Shown here one piece after another: positions 50,704 to 59,922 of a DNA stretch of 64,000 nt; the first letter of the stretch is position 1; each line of letters opens with the position of its first letter. Source of the DNA: Syntrophorhabdaceae bacterium PtaU1.Bin034 (GTDB lineage: Bacteria; Desulfobacterota_G; Syntrophorhabdia; Syntrophorhabdales; WCHB1-27). Both the position numbers and the translations under genes were made by a program. The stretch spans positions 41,562 through 105,561 of the forward strand of contig MVRP01000003.1 of the NCBI GenBank assembly GCA_002067405.1, in the 5' to 3' direction. The notes below the pieces were generated by a model that saw only the letters and a list, made by a program, of their open reading frames with translations, searched no databases and was not told where the DNA came from.

Positions 50704-51627
50704 GTGGCGACTGATTGCATAGGAATCGACATCGGGTACGGGTACACGAAGACATGCCGGGCGGGAGACAGACACATCTTCCCCACGGCCGTCACCCTGA
50801 TGGCAACGGAAACCACCTTTTCGGAGGCAACCCCCATTGTGGTCAATGGCCGCCGGTTCCTCGTGGGAAAGGAAGCGGAGAGGGAAGGCGCCACCGTTGA
50901 CACCTGCCAGTCGGGCTTTGTGACCTCTGACGCTTGGCTTGCCTGCCTGGCCGAGTGTCTCCGCATTAACGGTTTCCCTCAAGGAGAAATCGTGTTGGGC
51001 GTGCCCCCGGGGATGTACTCACGGTCGAATACTCAGAAGATCCTGGAAGCCGTAAGGAAATCGGAGATCGGGATAAACGGAGACCCTTGCCGGATCAGCA
51101 ACGGAATCAGGATTATTCCCCAGGGTGCGGGAATATTCTTCCGCCACATCGAGGACCGGCCGGATGACTACAGGAAGAACGTGGCGGTCATCGACATCGG
51201 GCACCACACGGTGGACATGGTCCTGTTCTCGGCGGGGAAATATGTAGAAAGCGCGAGGGAGAGCCGGGAGATCGGGGTGTGGCTGGTACTGGACGGCATC
51301 GTCAAGGCCTTCTACCGGGAGCACGGACTCCAGATCGGGTTGAGGAACGCCCTCGATATCCTCCGGACCGGGCAGATGACACACCTGGGTGTCACGTACA
51401 CCCTCGATGCCAGCGAGGAGGTCAACCGTTATACGTGGCGCTTCGAATCCGTGGTGAACCGGTACCTCGAAAAACTCCCCATCCGGCCCGACGTCGGCGT
51501 CATGGGAGGGGGCGGCGCAATGGTGCTGGATCACCTCGTGGAACTCAGACACCATCTGCTCATGGTGAGCGAGCCGGCCATGGCGAATGCGGTCGGCTAT
51601 TGGCTCTATGGCAACGACGAGAGATAG
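50704..51627 (+). CDS. parM: ParM/StbA-like actin-type segregation ATPase
   Basis: GTG at 50704 follows AAGGAGG. The actin-fold motifs are clear: phosphate 1 IGIDIGYGYTKT, phosphate 2 VAVIDIGHHTVDMVLF and the adenosine motif VGVMGGGGAMV. The 307-residue length is that of ParM. Such proteins form filaments that push plasmid copies apart. The partner gene follows by 10 bases. The 7-base inverted repeat in the leader may be part of its centromere or operator. A plasmid-type partition system on an ICE suggests a replicating extrachromosomal stage. Confidence 0.85.
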   Translation: MATDCIGIDIGYGYTKTCRAGDRHIFPTAVTLMATETTFSEATPIVVNGRRFLVGKEAEREGATVDTCQSGFVTSDAWLACLAECLRINGFPQGEIVLGVPPGMYSRSNTQKILEAVRKSEIGINGDPCRISNGIRIIPQGAGIFFRHIEDRPDDYRKNVAVIDIGHHTVDMVLFSAGKYVESARESREIGVWLVLDGIVKAFYREHGLQIGLRNALDILRTGQMTHLGVTYTLDASEEVNRYTWRFESVVNRYLEKLPIRPDVGVMGGGGAMVLDHLVELRHHLLMVSEPAMANAVGYWLYGNDER

Positions 51628-51637
51628 GGAGGTGGCC

Positions 51638-51859
51638 ATGGCAAAGGACTTCGTGGTCTACAGGGTTCACATCCACAAGACAAAGAACGAGGACCTTTAC
51701 ACGCTTCTCGAAAGCATGCCGAAATCGACCAGGGGCCTCTTTATCAGGGAGGCGCTGGAGCACTATAGCCGCGCGCGTTCGGGGGTCCCCGATACCCAAA
51801 AGACACTGGGCATTTCCCTTCGAGGCACCTTCGACGAGGACTTCGGAGAGACGGGTTGA
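51638..51859 (+). CDS. Small ParR-like adaptor
   Basis: ATG at 51638 follows GGGAGGTGG. The 73-residue product (FVVYRVHIHKTKNEDLYTLL, LFIREALEHYSRA) has the strand-helix-helix order of ribbon-helix-helix DNA binders, and it sits directly after the actin-like gene as ParR/StbB do. It should link the centromere to the filament. The assignment rests on context and fold pattern. Confidence 0.6.
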   Translation: MAKDFVVYRVHIHKTKNEDLYTLLESMPKSTRGLFIREALEHYSRARSGVPDTQKTLGISLRGTFDEDFGETG

Positions 51860-51944
51860 TCGCGGCCGCCTTTACCATGCCAGGGGCAAAGGCCCTTGCT
51901 TCTCTTCGATCCTTTTGCGTTCCGTCAGTAGTAGGGATCTGGGG

Positions 51945-52253
51945 ATGATAAACAAACGCCCGCACGAAAAAGGAGCCCGCACGAACCGACGGGGGAATAA
52001 TCGGCCCGACGATGACGAGAGCGACTGCTATTTCGACCTCAGCGGTCTGTCTCATTATGCCTCCCTTTCGATCCGCTGTTTGCGCAGCTACCTCTCCCTG
52101 CCCATCGATCCGCTCCCCTCGTATCGGCTCAGCAAGAAGATCCTTGTTCGGAAATCTGAATTCGATGCCTGGATGAACAGACGCAAAAGGCTGGCCTCAA
52201 ACGTCTCGCAACTCGTCGATGATGCCTTGCGCGGACTGAGAAGCAAGCTTTGA
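51945..52253 (+). CDS. xis: Xis-like HTH protein next to the integrase
   Basis: ATG at 51945 has a GGGG stretch before it. After a basic, polar N-terminus the product shows a winged-helix HTH of the excisionase type: YFDLSGLSHYASLSIRCLRS, YLSLPIDPLPSYRLSKKILV, RKSEFDAWMNRRK. It lies 76 bases before the integrase in the same direction. An excisionase or integrase regulator is the natural reading. Confidence 0.7.
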   Translation: MINKRPHEKGARTNRRGNNRPDDDESDCYFDLSGLSHYASLSIRCLRSYLSLPIDPLPSYRLSKKILVRKSEFDAWMNRRKRLASNVSQLVDDALRGLRSKL

Positions 52254-52329
52254 TGGATTCCTTCGCCTTTTTATGTCACAATTTTCTCGCGCATAGGTTG
52301 CTTTTGCCCGCACGGGAAAGGAGGTGAGC

Positions 52330-53567
52330 ATGGGTGTAACCGTGCGCCAAAAGGAACCGGGTGAGGGAAACCCTTACTACGTTTTTATCAACCACAATGG
52401 GCAGCGGAAAGCAAAGAAGATCGGGACGAAGGAGAAGGCAGAAACGGTGGCGGCAGTGCTGGCGGAGAAACTCGAGAGGGGCGACCTCACGTTGATCGAA
52501 GGGCAACAGGAAGCGCCGGAGACCCCTGCCTCGATGACCTTCGGGTTATATGCCGGGGAGTGGTACGTGAGCTATGCCACGGCAGCATGCGAGTTTTCGA
52601 CGAGTGACAACTACGCGAGCATCATCAAGGTGCACCTCAAGCCGCAACTCGGGGACAAGCCCCTGGCGGCCATCACCAAAAAGGACGTGAAAGACCTGAT
52701 CCTCGCAAAACTCCACGACGGCCTCGATGTCAAGACGGTGAAAAACATCAAGTTGTGCCTCAGCACCATCCTGTCGAGCGCCGTCGAGGACGAGCTGATC
52801 CCGCTCAATCCGGCAGCCGCCCTCGGGAAGAAGACGAGAAAGCTTTTGACAAAGAGGGGCAGGAAGAACGTGAACTTCCTGAAGCGGGACGAGGGCACGC
52901 GCTTTCTCGACGCCGCCTGGCAGTTCTTCCCGTCCTTCTACGCCTTCTTTCTGACCGCGCTCAGGACAGGGATGCGGCTCGGGGAGTTGCTCGGGCTCCA
53001 GCCGGGCGACGTCGATTTCGAGGAGGGCTACATCGAGGTGCAGCGGGCGATTGTCCGGGGAAGGAAGAAGCCGTACCCCAAGAGCGGCAAGCCGCGCCGG
53101 GTCGACATGTCCCGACAGCTTGCCGAGACCCTGAGAATTCACCTGCTCTGGACGAAACAAGCTATGAGGGAGAAGGGCTGGATAAAAAAACCTGCCTGGC
53201 TCTTCTACAACGAGGAGGGTGGTTTTCTCGACCCGACCAACATCAGGGAGCGCGTGTTCAAAAAGATCCTGGCCAAGGCCGAGCTGCCGAAGATCCGCAT
53301 TCACGACCTGCGGCACACGTTCGCGTCGCAGCTGATCGCCAACAACGAGTCCCTCGCCTACATCAAGGAGCAGATGGGCCACTCGAGCATCCAGGTCACG
53401 GTCGATCTTTACGGCCACCTGGTGCCGGGCGCGAACAGGCAGGCGGTCGACCGGCTCGACGACGAGAGGGCGGTTGCGCAACCGGCCGCAACCAATCCGC
53501 AACCGGGTGCCCCCGAAGACAGAAAAAGGGCTAGGAGGAGCACTCCTAACCCCTTGAAATTACTTAA

Positions 53568-53586
<19 letters not shown>
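52330..53586 (+). CDS. int: Tyrosine recombinase, ICE integrase
   Basis: ATG at 52330 follows AAAGGAGG. The 418-residue protein has an N-terminal arm-binding part (about 1-60), a core-binding domain (about 70-175) and a catalytic domain with Arg216 in RTGMRLGELLGL, His325 and Arg328 in HDLRHTFAS, a GH in EQMGHSSIQVT and the nucleophile Tyr361 in DLYGHL. The stop codon lies 19 bases inside the tRNA-fMet gene, so the last six codons are made of tRNA sequence. This ties the integrase to att at the tRNA 3' end. Confidence 0.95.
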
Positions 53587-53641
<55 letters not shown>

Positions 53642-53780
53642 GGTAAAAAGATAACCTTATCGCTTCCCAAAGTCAACCCATATTTGCCGCTATTCGTCGT
53701 AAATGCGGCAATTGCGGCGACTTTCTGGATGGGATGGAGAACCGAAACGCGGGGCCGAGATGGAAGGCAGGAATGGGCTG

Positions 53781-54944
53781 TTATTTCAATTCCTTCAGAG
53801 GCAAGGTGAGAACGCTCGAAAGGGTGGTAAGGATGCCGAGCGTGAGGATCCCGACCCGGAAGCTGATCAGATCCCCTGACAAACCTAAAAAGTAAGGGAC
53901 AATGCCGATCCCGAAGACCGATCCCAGGGTGAGGATGAAGCCGGTGGCTTGTCCTCGTTCTTCCTTACTGAACATCCTCGAAATCGACACCAACGAGACG
54001 GGAAAGAACCCGGTGGCAATGCTCGCCTGAAAAAAGAGGAGCACCTTGACCCAGCGGACATCCTTGACGGCAAGGAGCATGGTGAGGATGCCGGTGGCAA
54101 GCAGAAGGATAAAAATAGTCCTCTTGACACTGAACCGGTCGGCAAAAAACCCTGAGACAATGGAAACAACAACGCCTCCGAGCCGGGAAAAGCCGAAGAC
54201 CGTGTTGGCCTGCCCCATCGTGACACCGAGCTCCTTGGTGAGATACAGAGGGATGATATAGTAGAGTCCCAGGTTTGCCCCTGCGGCGAAGATCCAGATC
54301 AAGCCTGTCAGCCATAGAGACTTCTTTCGCATCAAAGCAACCTGGAAGAACTGCCTGCTGGGCGCTGGCGGCTGCTCTTCGACCTTCAGAGCGAATGCCA
54401 CGCCGCAAACAAAATAAATCACGGCGAGAAGGGTAAACATTATTCGCCACGACACAAAGGACAGGAAAAAAAGGACTACAAACGGGGCGCCAAAGATACT
54501 CATCGAAGCCGCAGAATCGTGGATAGCTATCACCCTTCCCCAAAGTCTCTCGGCATAATAGTCGGTCATAATGGGAATAATGTTCGGGATATACATCCCC
54601 GTAGCCACACCCAAAAGAAACCCCAGGAAATAAAGGGTATTGAAGTTCTTTACGAGCGGCATTGAAAGGTACAGGCAGGTTGAGACCATGAGCGAGACAA
54701 CAATTGATTTTTTCGCTCCGAAGATGCTGGAGAATATGCCTGAAAAGAAGAGCGCGCACGCATAACCCATGGAGATCACGATTGCAATGCTGCTCGCCCG
54801 GGCATGGCTAATGCAGAACTCGTCCTCGAGAAGGGGAAGGATCGGTGAAAAAATGGTCCTTCCCGTAAAATTGAAAAACCACAAGAGCCATAGAAAAGAG
54901 AGAAAAAGAAGAGCCCTTCCGGACAGGGCTTCAAACCGAAGCAT
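53781..54944 (-). CDS. MFS transporter
   Basis: A 387-residue protein with twelve membrane helices and the MFS loop marks: an N-terminal half starting LLWFFNFTGRTIFSPILPLL, FSSIFGAKKSIV between helices 2 and 3, and GFFADRFSVKRTIFILLLA as the equivalent loop of the second half. The substrate is unknown. It is divergent from the nitroreductase gene and outside the ICE. Confidence 0.88.
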   Translation of the reverse strand: MLRFEALSGRALLFLSFLWLLWFFNFTGRTIFSPILPLLEDEFCISHARASSIAIVISMGYACALFFSGIFSSIFGAKKSIVVSLMVSTCLYLSMPLVKNFNTLYFLGFLLGVATGMYIPNIIPIMTDYYAERLWGRVIAIHDSAASMSIFGAPFVVLFFLSFVSWRIMFTLLAVIYFVCGVAFALKVEEQPPAPSRQFFQVALMRKKSLWLTGLIWIFAAGANLGLYYIIPLYLTKELGVTMGQANTVFGFSRLGGVVVSIVSGFFADRFSVKRTIFILLLATGILTMLLAVKDVRWVKVLLFFQASIATGFFPVSLVSISRMFSKEERGQATGFILTLGSVFGIGIVPYFLGLSGDLISFRVGILTLGILTTLSSVLTLPLKELK

Positions 54945-55075
54945 TGCTCACTCTACCTTTAAACGACCGGCAAATGCAATGTAAAACAACATATTTCGGC
55001 CGACAAAGGCTGAGTGTTGCGGCAGAGAAGGCCGTGTGTTAAACTGAGGCCAATATCCGAAAGGAGGCTCCTAAA

Positions 55076-55633
55076 ATGGAACTGATCGAAGCGATCAAGG
55101 AACGAAGAAGTATCAGGAAGTATAAGAGCGACGCAGTTGCCGACGAAGTGATCCTTCAATGTATCGAGGCGGCCCGTCTCGCGCCGTCATGGGCAAATAC
55201 ACAGGTTTCGCGCTTTGTGGTGGTAAAGGATCAGAAGGTCAAGGAAGCGCTTGCGGATACACTCACCTCGAACAATCCGGCCCGTCAGGCCATCCTGGAA
55301 GCGCCTTGTACGATCTGCCTGGTTGCTCAGCGCGGGATTTCCGGATTAAAGAAAGGCGAGCCGGTCACCGACAAAGGGGATTGGTTTATGTTCGATGCAG
55401 GCATCGCCATGGAACATCTGGTACTTGCCGCCTGGAGCCTGGGACTCGGCACGGTCCACGTGGGAGCCTTCGATGCTGCCAAGGCGGAAGGCGTCCTCGG
55501 AGTTGCCGGAGGCTACAGTATCGTGGCAATGACACCCCTCGGCTACTTTGAACGGACTCCGGCCCCGACCCCCCGGAAGCCCCTTGAGGATTTAGTATAT
55601 CTCGACAGATTCGGAAAGGCGTTTCGCGTATGA
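55076..55633 (+). CDS. Nitroreductase-family flavoprotein
   Basis: The start has AAAGGAGG upstream. The FMN-binding pattern is typical: ELIEAIKERRSIRKYKSDAV, AARLAPSWANTQVSRFVVVK, DAGIAMEHLVLAAWSLGLGT, and PLGYFERTPAPTPRKPLEDL at the C-terminus. At 185 residues it is a short member of the family, as common in strict anaerobes. The stop overlaps the aminotransferase start (ATGA), so the two are cotranscribed. The substrate is unknown. Confidence 0.9.
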   Translation: MELIEAIKERRSIRKYKSDAVADEVILQCIEAARLAPSWANTQVSRFVVVKDQKVKEALADTLTSNNPARQAILEAPCTICLVAQRGISGLKKGEPVTDKGDWFMFDAGIAMEHLVLAAWSLGLGTVHVGAFDAAKAEGVLGVAGGYSIVAMTPLGYFERTPAPTPRKPLEDLVYLDRFGKAFRV

Positions 55634-56739
55634 ACATCCCGTTAATAAACCTTAAGCTGCAGTACAGGAAAGTGGAGAAAGGCCTTTTGCCCAAGCTGAA
55701 GGAAATTCTCTCCGAACAGAGGCTTATTCTGGGAAGATACTGCACGGAGCTGGAGGAATCCATTGCCCGGTACTCGGGTGTGCCCCACGCCCTTTCCTGT
55801 GCAAACGGCACGGACGCGCTCATTCTCGCCCTTATGGCGCTCGGCATAAAGAGGGATGACGAAGTGATCACCACCCCGTACACGTTCTTTTCGACTGCGA
55901 GTTCAATCGTCCTCCTTGGCGCCAAACCGGTGTTCGTCGATGTGAAGCGGGAAGATATGAATATCAATCCCGATCTTATAGAACGGGCAATAACGCCGAA
56001 GACAAAGGCGATAACGGTGGTGCATCTTTTCGGGAAGCTGTGCGACATGGAAGCGGTCTCGCGAATCGCAGGGAAACACGGCCTGCCTGTAGTGGAGGAT
56101 ATGGCGCAGTCGCTGGGAGCCAGGCGCAACGGTGTCGCTTCCGGTGCTTTTGGAGATATTGCAGCCGTGAGCTTTTACCCGACCAAGAATCTGGGCGGCA
56201 TAGGGGAAGGAGGCATGGTCCTGACCAGGCGCGATGACCTCTTTGAGCGGGCAAAGAAGCTCAGGGTCCACGGGATGGGCCAGGATGTGTACCATCATGA
56301 GATTATCGGCTTTAACAGCCGTTTGGACGAGATAAAGGCATGCGCGCTCGTGGAGAAATTCCCGCGCCTCGAAGAATGGAACCGGAAGAGGATCGAGAAT
56401 GCCATGTTCTATAACAGGAAATTGCGTGACCTTCCCATCATCCTGCCCGAAACGGACGGCCGGGGCGACCACATTTTCCATCAGTACGTGATCAGGATCG
56501 AAAAGCGGGATCAGCTCAAGACCTTCCTTCAGCAGAAGGGCGTGGCAACAGGCATCTACTATCCCCTGCCCCTCCATTTGCAGGACTGTTTTGCCTATCT
56601 CGGCTACAAGAAAGGGGACTGCAGGGAGGCCGAAAACGCCTCTCTCACGAGTCTCGCGCTTCCTGTCTTTCCCGAATTGAAGAAGGCCGAGAAAGACTAC
56701 GTTATAAGATCGATCAGGGAGTTTTTTGAGGACCAATAG
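55630..56739 (+). CDS. DegT/DnrJ/EryC1-type PLP aminotransferase
   Basis: The 369-residue protein has the family marks: SCANGTDALILALMALGIKR, the DVKREDMNINPDLIE segment, VEDMAQSLGARRNGVASGAF, and the PLP lysine in SFYPTKNLGGIGEGG. The end YYPLPLHLQDCFAYLGYKKG, LTSLALPVFPEL is also typical. Such enzymes transaminate nucleotide-linked keto sugars for surface glycans. No sugar pathway neighbours are seen. Its 3' end overlaps the convergent M16 gene by 26 bases. Confidence 0.92.
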   Translation: MNIPLINLKLQYRKVEKGLLPKLKEILSEQRLILGRYCTELEESIARYSGVPHALSCANGTDALILALMALGIKRDDEVITTPYTFFSTASSIVLLGAKPVFVDVKREDMNINPDLIERAITPKTKAITVVHLFGKLCDMEAVSRIAGKHGLPVVEDMAQSLGARRNGVASGAFGDIAAVSFYPTKNLGGIGEGGMVLTRRDDLFERAKKLRVHGMGQDVYHHEIIGFNSRLDEIKACALVEKFPRLEEWNRKRIENAMFYNRKLRDLPIILPETDGRGDHIFHQYVIRIEKRDQLKTFLQQKGVATGIYYPLPLHLQDCFAYLGYKKGDCREAENASLTSLALPVFPELKKAEKDYVIRSIREFFEDQ

Positions 56740-59314
56740 GTCCCAGACGGAACATCACCATTTTTTCCGGCACGAGGTATTTGCGGGCGGCGCTGTTCAC
56801 CTCATCCCTCGTCACCTTATCGGCGCGCTCCGGCCAGAGCTTGAAGGTATCGGGCTGCAGACCGTAGATGGTGTCGAGGCACATGCTTGATGCGATCGCC
56901 CCGTTCGTCTGCACCCGGATGTAGTGATTGCCGATCATATAACGTTTCGCGTTGGCCACTTCCTCTTCGGTGAAGCCTTCTCTTCGTATCTGCTCGATCT
57001 CGGCGCGCGCAATGCGTTCCACATCTTTCACATGAGTCCGGTCGGTTCCTATGTAAATTCCCATGGCGCCTGTCTCAAATGCTTCCTGATTAAAGAAAGT
57101 CACCGCATAGGCATAAGGATTCTCTTCCCTCAGCCTCTTGTGCATCCTTCCCCCCATACCGGAGAGTATGGCGTTCATCACCTCCACGCCGTATCTGTCT
57201 GCATCGATAAGACCGGGTCCGACAAAGGTGAAGGTCAGGTGCGTCTGGAACATCTCCCTGTCGATCGCCTCTTTCCTGGCAGAAGCCACCTCGTGGCGGA
57301 GCTTTTTCAGCTCGTGGTCCTCGCCCTTCCAGTCCGAAAAAAAACGCCGCACCAACTCCTCAGCCTTTTTCTGCTCGATGTCGCCAGACACGGCGAGGAC
57401 TGCGCCGCGCGGCCCCACATAGTGCCTGTACAATTCCTCTACATCCTCGACCCTCAGATTGCCGACATCTTCAGCCGACCCAAGCGTGTCTTTCGCATAG
57501 GGATGTCCCTCGTAGAGCAATCTGTACATCTGATAAAAGGTGTATGGAACAGGGTCGTCGTCGCGCCTGCGGATATCCGAATAGATCTCCTCTTTCACCT
57601 TTCGCAGCTCGTCATCCTTGAAAACGGTCGTCCTCAGAAGCTGTCTCAACAGGTCAAGACCTTGCGGAAAGTCCTTGGCCAGGAATTTCCCGGAAAGTCC
57701 GAAGACGTTCCTTCCGCTCACCGGGCTGATGTTTCCTGCGAGGGTGTCGATCTTTCTCGCGATTGCCTGGCTGTCGAGTTCCCTGGTGCCGCGAAGGAGC
57801 ATGCGTGAGAGGACATTGAAACTGCCGTTCCGGCCTTCCCTCTCCTCCTTGACCCCTCCTACGAAACCGATCATAAAAGACACGGTCGGACTTGCCGTAT
57901 TCCTGTTATAGACAAATCGAAGCCCGTTCTCCAGTTGGATCAGGGACGGGTTGGATGTAGTCTTCGGCATAAGGACCACCGTGCTCTTGTCCTTCGCCCG
58001 AAGGTAAGTCGTAAGGACCCGTTTCACGTCTTCGACGCCCACGCGGTCTATCGCCTCCAGGTATTTATCAGCATAGAGCGGATCATCGGTGAGGGTTTGA
58101 AAATTCCCCGTCTGACGGGCCTTTCCCTGAACGGTCTCAGCGCTGTAAACATATGAGGCCCTGATGAGATTCTTGGCCTTTTCGATTTCCCAGGGCTCGA
58201 TCCCTTCCCTTGAAATACGATCCAGCTCGGCCTCGATGCCCTGCGTCACTTTCTGGTAGTCTCTTCCCTTGAACGTGGCGATTATGACGAAGAGGCCCTT
58301 CTCCCGGGGAGCAAAAAGATACGTGTCGGAATCGGTCACCAGCCCCTTTTTGTGCTTTAGCGTTGACTGTAACCGGGAACTGTCCCCATCGGTCAGGATC
58401 TTCGAAAGGACTTCGAGCGGGGGGGTGTCGGGATGAACGAACTGATTGATCGGATACGACATAGCAAGATAGCTTTCAGTGACGCCCCTTTCTATAATCC
58501 TCAGCCTGTCTTCCTTGCGGGCAGCGGCTCCGGGCTTGACTATTTCAGAGGGCTTCGGCTTTTCGCCGGGCTTCCAGGATAGTTGTCCTTCAAGCAGCTT
58601 TCTTATATGCTGCTCGTCGAAATCGCCTGTCACCACAAGGGCCATATTCTCAGGCACGTAATGTTCTTTGAAGTAAGTGAGGATATCGGAGCGGGTAATG
58701 CCTGCCACAGTTTCTTTGTAGCCTATTATCGGCCTGCCGTACGGGTGGTTAGGGTAGCTCGCGGAGAAGAGTTCCTTGAAGAGCTTTCTTTGGGGGTCGT
58801 CTTCCCCCATCTTTATCTCCTCTATCACTACTTTCTTTTCTTTTTCCAATTCTTTTTCCGGAAAAGACGGGCTTATGACGGAGTCGGCAAGGAGCTGCAG
58901 GCCGGTTTCGAAGCTCTTTTTGGGTATGACGATGTGATAGACCGTATTATCGTAAGAGGTGAAGGCATTTATGCTGCCGCCAAGCGCCTCGATCTTCGGC
59001 GCTATTTCGTATCCCTCGCCTTTTTCGGTCCCCTTGAAAATGAGGTGCTCAATAAAGTGGGTGATGCCGGCAACGCGATCATCCTCGCTGCGGCTCCCCA
59101 CCTTTACCCACACCTGCACTGCCACAACCCCTACACCCGCCCGCTTCTCGAGGATGCATTTCAGTCCGTTGTCCAAACGAATGGTGTCCATCGCTTCCGC
59201 ACGCTCCGATAATGATAATAGTAGTATGATGAAAAGCAGGAAAGCCGGTGCAAGAAAAAAAGGAAAGGGCCCTTTGTTCAAGGGCCCTTTACCTGCAAAG
59301 AGCCTTAATGCCAC
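56714..59314 (-). CDS. M16 zinc peptidase, two-half form, exported
   Basis: A hydrophobic signal segment (about 17-41, cleavage near SERAEA) precedes two M16 halves. The first holds the inverted zinc motif His86-Phe-Ile-Glu89-His90 and a further acidic ligand in VVIEEIKMGEDDP. The second half (from about 455) lacks the motif and is structural, with the R..Y pair in EENPYAYAVTFF. At 866 residues it corresponds to a fused pair of the genes found separately in many bacteria. The GTG start at 59314 lies inside the terminator hairpin of the upstream iorAB genes; a shorter TTG start at 59281 is possible. Confidence 0.9.
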   Translation of the reverse strand: MALRLFAGKGPLNKGPFPFFLAPAFLLFIILLLSLSERAEAMDTIRLDNGLKCILEKRAGVGVVAVQVWVKVGSRSEDDRVAGITHFIEHLIFKGTEKGEGYEIAPKIEALGGSINAFTSYDNTVYHIVIPKKSFETGLQLLADSVISPSFPEKELEKEKKVVIEEIKMGEDDPQRKLFKELFSASYPNHPYGRPIIGYKETVAGITRSDILTYFKEHYVPENMALVVTGDFDEQHIRKLLEGQLSWKPGEKPKPSEIVKPGAAARKEDRLRIIERGVTESYLAMSYPINQFVHPDTPPLEVLSKILTDGDSSRLQSTLKHKKGLVTDSDTYLFAPREKGLFVIIATFKGRDYQKVTQGIEAELDRISREGIEPWEIEKAKNLIRASYVYSAETVQGKARQTGNFQTLTDDPLYADKYLEAIDRVGVEDVKRVLTTYLRAKDKSTVVLMPKTTSNPSLIQLENGLRFVYNRNTASPTVSFMIGFVGGVKEEREGRNGSFNVLSRMLLRGTRELDSQAIARKIDTLAGNISPVSGRNVFGLSGKFLAKDFPQGLDLLRQLLRTTVFKDDELRKVKEEIYSDIRRRDDDPVPYTFYQMYRLLYEGHPYAKDTLGSAEDVGNLRVEDVEELYRHYVGPRGAVLAVSGDIEQKKAEELVRRFFSDWKGEDHELKKLRHEVASARKEAIDREMFQTHLTFTFVGPGLIDADRYGVEVMNAILSGMGGRMHKRLREENPYAYAVTFFNQEAFETGAMGIYIGTDRTHVKDVERIARAEIEQIRREGFTEEEVANAKRYMIGNHYIRVQTNGAIASSMCLDTIYGLQPDTFKLWPERADKVTRDEVNSAARKYLVPEKMVMFRLGPIGPQKTP
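59251..59290 (-). terminator. Terminator of iorAB inside the next gene's leader codons
   Basis: Arms 59264-59274 and 59280-59290 pair in an 11-base stem around a five-base loop. On the minus strand the hairpin is followed by CC and seven T. It lies 27 bases after the iorB stop and covers the first codons of the M16 frame. Confidence 0.8.
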
Positions 59315-59316
59315 TT

Positions 59317-59922
59317 CTAGAGAGCCTTCTTGCCTTCCTGGAATGCCTTGAGATTGAGCTCAAGGAACTTCTTCGGAACAAGTTCTTCCAGGGCGCCGTT
59401 CCACATGGAATCCGTAATTTCCGGGAAGAAATTGGAGAAGGCGCCGGTGAGGACTACGTTTGCTGCCTGCGCATTGCCTAGTCCCAGTGCAATTTCCTGG
59501 GCTTTGATTACGTGCACGTTCCCGTTGAAAAACTTCTTAAAGGTCCCGGGGACGTCCTCAGGATACTTGGCCTGGCCGAGGTTGACCGCCGGAGGCAGGA
59601 TCCTTTGGTCGTTGATGACTATCTTGGCGTCATCTTTACAATAGTTGATGTAGCGCAACCCTTCAAGCAGCTCGAAGGCGAGAAGATACTCCACGTCGCC
59701 ATACTTGATGAGCGGAGAGTACACCTTCTTCCCGAACCTGAAGTGCGTGGTCACGTCGCCGCCCCTCTGGGCCATGCCGTGAACTTCACTCTTCTTCACA
59801 TCGTATCCAGCTTCCACAAATACATGGGCAAGGATGTTACTCGAAAGGATAGCACCCTGTCCGCCAACGCCTGATAACAATATATTTGTCACTTTGTTAT
59901 TATCCATCATCCACCTCCTCAC
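59317..59922 (-). CDS. iorB: Indolepyruvate:ferredoxin oxidoreductase beta subunit
   Basis: The 201-residue protein shows the gamma-type fold of 2-oxoacid oxidoreductases: NILLSGVGGQGAILSSNILA, KKSEVHGMAQRGGDVTTHFR, and DVEYLLAFELLEGLRYINYC. It joins IorA to oxidise aryl pyruvates to aryl-acetyl-CoA with reduction of ferredoxin. The start overlaps the iorA stop by four bases. It is expected in an anaerobe that ferments or degrades aromatic amino acids. Confidence 0.95.
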   Translation of the reverse strand: MRRWMMDNNKVTNILLSGVGGQGAILSSNILAHVFVEAGYDVKKSEVHGMAQRGGDVTTHFRFGKKVYSPLIKYGDVEYLLAFELLEGLRYINYCKDDAKIVINDQRILPPAVNLGQAKYPEDVPGTFKKFFNGNVHVIKAQEIALGLGNAQAANVVLTGAFSNFFPEITDSMWNGALEELVPKKFLELNLKAFQEGKKAL

